Positions 43,210 through 46,011 of a stretch of 46,011 nt of DNA are shown here, in pieces (within the stretch, counting starts at the first letter, position 1; each line of letters opens with the position of its first letter). The notes beneath the pieces were generated by a model. It made no database searches, had not been told where the DNA came from, and was given only the letters and a program-made list of their open reading frames with translations. Source of the DNA: an uncultured Scytonema sp. (GTDB lineage: Bacteria > Cyanobacteriota > Cyanobacteriia > Cyanobacteriales > Nostocaceae); NCBI GenBank assembly GCA_937873135.1, contig CALMVQ010000326.1:1-46011 (forward strand), given 5' to 3'. The translations under genes were made by a program, and so were the position numbers.

Positions 43210-45339
43210 GTGTCGTTAGTTGAGCCTCGTTATCAAGATTACTCATGCTCGCAGAATGCACCTTTAAACTGTGAGCAACTCAAGCAGACTGCCGAGCAAT
43301 TTCCGAAAGCTAAATTTTGTCTGGAATGCGGTTTTCCGGCAATTTTACCGGAAAAGGCTGAGATTAAGGGTAGCCGAGGCACTTATCAGGTTACTAAGTT
43401 TTTGGGTTCTCGGGGTATGGGGCGCTTATATTCGGGAATAAAAATTGATGACAGCCAACCTGTCGTCATCAAAGAATATCTGCTACCCTCTCGTTCTTTT
43501 AATACCGAAGAAGCCAGTCAGCGCCAAGAGACTTTTGTACGTGTGGCAGGCGTAAGTCCAGCAGATGGGAAAAACCAAGACTTTCGTTTGATCGCTCCGT
43601 ATGAGGCAATTGCGGATCGGCAAGGCGATCGCTGTTATACAATCACGAAAGGTAACCTCGAAGCCTCTCAGACTTTGAGTCAGTACCTGAGGGAAAAAGC
43701 TGCTATGAAAGGGGAGCAAGTGCGTGAGGTACTCAACCAAGCCCTACAAACATTACAGTTTCTCCACTCTCAAAAGTTTCGCCTTCCTTCAGGTCAAGTC
43801 CGACAGGACTTGATTCATGGCAATATCAGTTTAGATAGTCTTTTAATTTTACAAAATAATCCACAGTACTTCACTATATACCTTTGTGATTTAGCTGTTT
43901 GGGAGCGTTTATTTGAACCACCTGTTGCCCAATCGTCAATCCCCAGTGTTCCTATTGATTTAAAAGATTTAGGAAGAGTTGCTTTCTATCTCTGGGTGGG
44001 ACGGGCAGTTGATTCTTCCAGTCAGCCTCTCGATCCTAGAGATACCCAGCAATGGCCTTCTTCAGATCCCGATTTAAAACAGTTTATTTACCGATTAATT
44101 GGGCTGGAGACTCCGTTTGAAAGTGCGGAGGATGCTCGCCAAGCTTTGCTACAACTTAAGAAAGAAAAACAAGCAGATAGTGCAGCAACAATCGTTAACA
44201 CGGAGCAGAAAGAAAAAGGTTTCCGAATACCTTTAATCTTACTGGGACTTCTGGTCTTGCTATTGCTTGGGGGAGGAGTTTGGTATTTTTTCTCCAAGCA
44301 TATATTTAAAGTTAACGAAGATTCTAGCGAATTCGAGCAACTTGTACCTATTTTCACGGATGTAAATGGTGTTCCTCCTGGAAACTTTACTTACACAGGA
44401 GAAGAAAAGGGGACGTGGAGCAATATCTTGACATTTCGCCCATCAAGCGATACACATTTAGAAAAATTATTAACCCAACCTAAAGGCCAAAATACTGCAA
44501 AATTTAATTACAAACCAGTATCTTCGCTTAATATAAAAAGTAGTGAACCTATAGAATTACTAAAAAAGAAACAATCTAATTTCACGATGACTAGTTTAGA
44601 AGATCAAGTCACAGGAGATCTGGATAAAATAAAGATCGCTTATGATGGCTTGCTCGTGTTTGTGCCTTTTAGTAAGAAAGACCAAAATTTGCCTAAAGCT
44701 CTTGACGGGCACATTAGCTTGGAGAAACTACGTCAAATTTACACAGGTCAAGTCACCAACTGGGATCAACTTGGCGGACCCCATCTTCCTATAAAACCTC
44801 TTGCTCCCACCGAACCAGAAGCAGTGCGACAATTTCAAAAAATGGTACTGCAGGACAACGAGCAGCAGATTGCTCAGTATCAAAAAATAGTTTCTCAACA
44901 GCTTACCGAAGAAACTCAGCAGCAAATTGTGACGAAGTTCGATGAAGGAGAAGTAGGCATCATTAGTTATGGTATTCTTAGTAAAACTTGGAACCAGTGT
45001 GCTGGGTATCCATTAGCTATATCTGTTGATGAAAAATCTGCCACTCAAGCCCTCTTCCGGCTGAATAATCAACCTATAAATCCTTCAGATAATATATGTG
45101 ACAAAAGAAACCGTTTAGATGTTGAAACTTTTGTCAATAAACTTTATCCGTTGGGTTATCCGCTGTTTGTGATATACCGTAAAGACAACAGCATCAAGCC
45201 TGCTGCTTATAAATTTGCTGAGATACTCAAAACCCGTCAGGGTCAATGTCTTCTTAGTGAAGCAGGGCTTGTTCCTTTACAGTATATACCTAATAATTAT
45301 TTGAATTCCAATGATTGCAAACCGGTGCCCCAACCCTAA
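43210..45339 (+). CDS. Zinc-ribbon / pseudokinase / TM / PstS-like substrate-binding fusion
   Basis: A 709-residue multi-domain membrane protein starting with GTG, 9 bases after AAAGGAG. Residues about 13-41 hold a Cys pattern ending CLECG (zinc-ribbon-like). Residues 55-315 are a Ser/Thr kinase fold with a glycine loop LGSRGMGRLYSG and ATP Lys88 (VVIKEY). The catalytic HRD is HGN (203-205) and DFG is DLA (227-229), so phosphotransfer is unlikely. One membrane span follows at 338-362. Residues about 375-709 resemble periplasmic phosphate-binding (PstS-type) proteins, with GLLVFVPFSKKD, LRQIYTGQVTNWDQLGG and EVGIISYGI. It may sense a periplasmic solute and relay it through the kinase-like domain. 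Its 3' end overlaps the FHA gene by 29 bp. Confidence 0.85.
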   Translation: MSLVEPRYQDYSCSQNAPLNCEQLKQTAEQFPKAKFCLECGFPAILPEKAEIKGSRGTYQVTKFLGSRGMGRLYSGIKIDDSQPVVIKEYLLPSRSFNTEEASQRQETFVRVAGVSPADGKNQDFRLIAPYEAIADRQGDRCYTITKGNLEASQTLSQYLREKAAMKGEQVREVLNQALQTLQFLHSQKFRLPSGQVRQDLIHGNISLDSLLILQNNPQYFTIYLCDLAVWERLFEPPVAQSSIPSVPIDLKDLGRVAFYLWVGRAVDSSSQPLDPRDTQQWPSSDPDLKQFIYRLIGLETPFESAEDARQALLQLKKEKQADSAATIVNTEQKEKGFRIPLILLGLLVLLLLGGGVWYFFSKHIFKVNEDSSEFEQLVPIFTDVNGVPPGNFTYTGEEKGTWSNILTFRPSSDTHLEKLLTQPKGQNTAKFNYKPVSSLNIKSSEPIELLKKKQSNFTMTSLEDQVTGDLDKIKIAYDGLLVFVPFSKKDQNLPKALDGHISLEKLRQIYTGQVTNWDQLGGPHLPIKPLAPTEPEAVRQFQKMVLQDNEQQIAQYQKIVSQQLTEETQQQIVTKFDEGEVGIISYGILSKTWNQCAGYPLAISVDEKSATQALFRLNNQPINPSDNICDKRNRLDVETFVNKLYPLGYPLFVIYRKDNSIKPAAYKFAEILKTRQGQCLLSEAGLVPLQYIPNNYLNSNDCKPVPQP

Positions 45340-45877
45340 TTGCGAATATTTCAACCGTACCTTGCCCAACAATGCTAAGGTGTGTCCAATGTGTGGCACA
45401 CCCTTGGGTAATGTAATTGGCTCCACAGCAGCACCTAATAATCAGGCAACTCCCGTCGTAGAGCGACCGACGACTACTCCTCCAGTTTTCTATGCAGCGC
45501 CTGCACCAACTTCGCCTACCTATACTCCGCCTCAGAGTCCGGCTCGACCAATTCTGATACTCACCCACACGAATGGTAAAGAATTTCGCCTACTAGGAGA
45601 AGAGGGTAACATTGGTCGCCGGACTCAAACTCACAAGACTTTGCCAGAAATTGACCTGACTGGTATTCCTAACGAAGGCATAGTTTCCCGAACACACGCA
45701 CGCATCTACTGGGATAAATCCCAAAACGTATACGTACTGGTTGACAATAACAGTCGAAATGGGACGTATCTCAACGGGAATCTTCTTTCTGCTGGTGTTC
45801 AGTACCGCCTCAATCACAATGATTTGTTACAACTTGGTCAGGACCAACTGGTGTGTTTTACAGTTTCATTAATCTAG
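45311..45877 (+). CDS. Zinc-ribbon FHA domain protein
   Basis: A 188-residue cytosolic protein. The N-terminus CPNPNCEYFN...CPMCGTPLG is a four-Cys zinc ribbon (about 6-31). A Pro/Thr-rich linker (about 40-80) follows, then an FHA domain (85-188) with GNIGRRT, SRTHARI and NNSRNGTYLNG, the full phosphothreonine-binding set. The gene begins within the last 29 bases of the pseudokinase gene in another frame, so the two are co-translated. An FHA reader right next to a kinase-like sensor suggests one signalling complex, though the kinase that makes its ligand must be another protein. Confidence 0.9.
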   Translation: MIANRCPNPNCEYFNRTLPNNAKVCPMCGTPLGNVIGSTAAPNNQATPVVERPTTTPPVFYAAPAPTSPTYTPPQSPARPILILTHTNGKEFRLLGEEGNIGRRTQTHKTLPEIDLTGIPNEGIVSRTHARIYWDKSQNVYVLVDNNSRNGTYLNGNLLSAGVQYRLNHNDLLQLGQDQLVCFTVSLI

Positions 45878-46011
45878 TAGGGGCGGGTTTCATCCAACTC
45901 ACCCGTCACGAAACACAACATCAAGTTAAACCCGCCCGTACACAAGTCGCCCAGTCGGGGCGGGTTTCATCCAACTCACCCGTCACGAAACACAACATCA
46001 AGTTAAACCCG
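45878..46011. repeat. Tandem repeat array (77-bp period), cut by the window end
   Basis: Two nearly identical units open GGGGCGGGTTTCATCC and contain AAGTTAAACCCGCCCGTACA. The distance between the GGGG starts is 77 bp (45880, 45957). The same GGGTTT/AAACCCGCC hairpin frame and period occur at 23335-23565. Confidence 0.85.

Overview
The window looks like chromosome of a filamentous, Nostocales-type cyanobacterium. The signs are frequent GCGATCGC (HIP1) octamers, many short tandem and palindromic interspersed repeats, a NucA/NuiA nuclease-inhibitor pair of the kind known from Anabaena, a TPS-type haemagglutinin fragment, Uma2 proteins, a PEP-CTERM-like protein and contractile-injection-system (CIS) genes. 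No tRNA, rRNA or CRISPR array was seen.

Layout. 0-1.1 kb: a GT4 glycosyltransferase. 1.6-8.3 kb: an export module with the gene order of E. coli cecR-ybhGFSR (TetR regulator, HlyD adaptor, double-NBD ABC ATPase, two ABC-2 permeases). Two matching 20-bp palindromes are candidate operators, and a 110-bp MITE-like element sits between the adaptor and the ATPase. 8.7-10.0 kb: secreted nuclease NucA converging on its inhibitor NuiA across a strong terminator hairpin. 10.5-12.6 kb: a MASE1 histidine kinase. 13.0-15.1 kb: an AT-rich, translationally coupled pair, a PD-(D/E)XK nuclease-ParA fusion followed by a ParB-like protein with a Rho_N/SAP-like tail. 15.1-17.7 kb: repeats, a truncated haemagglutinin and a decayed toxin-antitoxin pair.

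17.7-38.4 kb: a dispersed CIS region. It holds a DUF4255 tail-terminator-like protein, a Pvc15-like AAA+ ATPase, an FHA protein, a DUF4157 (eCIS-core) effector candidate with an unrecognised C-terminal domain, and a minus-strand baseplate run (gp25, baseplate J, tail protein I-like, DUF4159 fusion). Sheath, tube and spike genes are absent here, so the machine is either incomplete or split across the genome. Cargo-like genes lie between: FkbM methyltransferase, ene-reductase, secreted Tyr-rich repeat protein, PEP-CTERM-like protein, Uma2 nuclease and a GT-C membrane protein. Several broken genes (vapC, a GDSL lipase, Uma2 and a nuclease-like gene cut by the 110-bp element) mark heavy rearrangement.

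38.7-39.3 kb: an intact VapBC-type pair. 40.9-45.9 kb: a signalling cluster of GAF-like histidine kinase, NarL-type regulator, a zinc-ribbon/pseudokinase/TM/PstS-like fusion and a zinc-ribbon FHA protein. The window ends in a 77-bp-period repeat array related to one at 23.3 kb.
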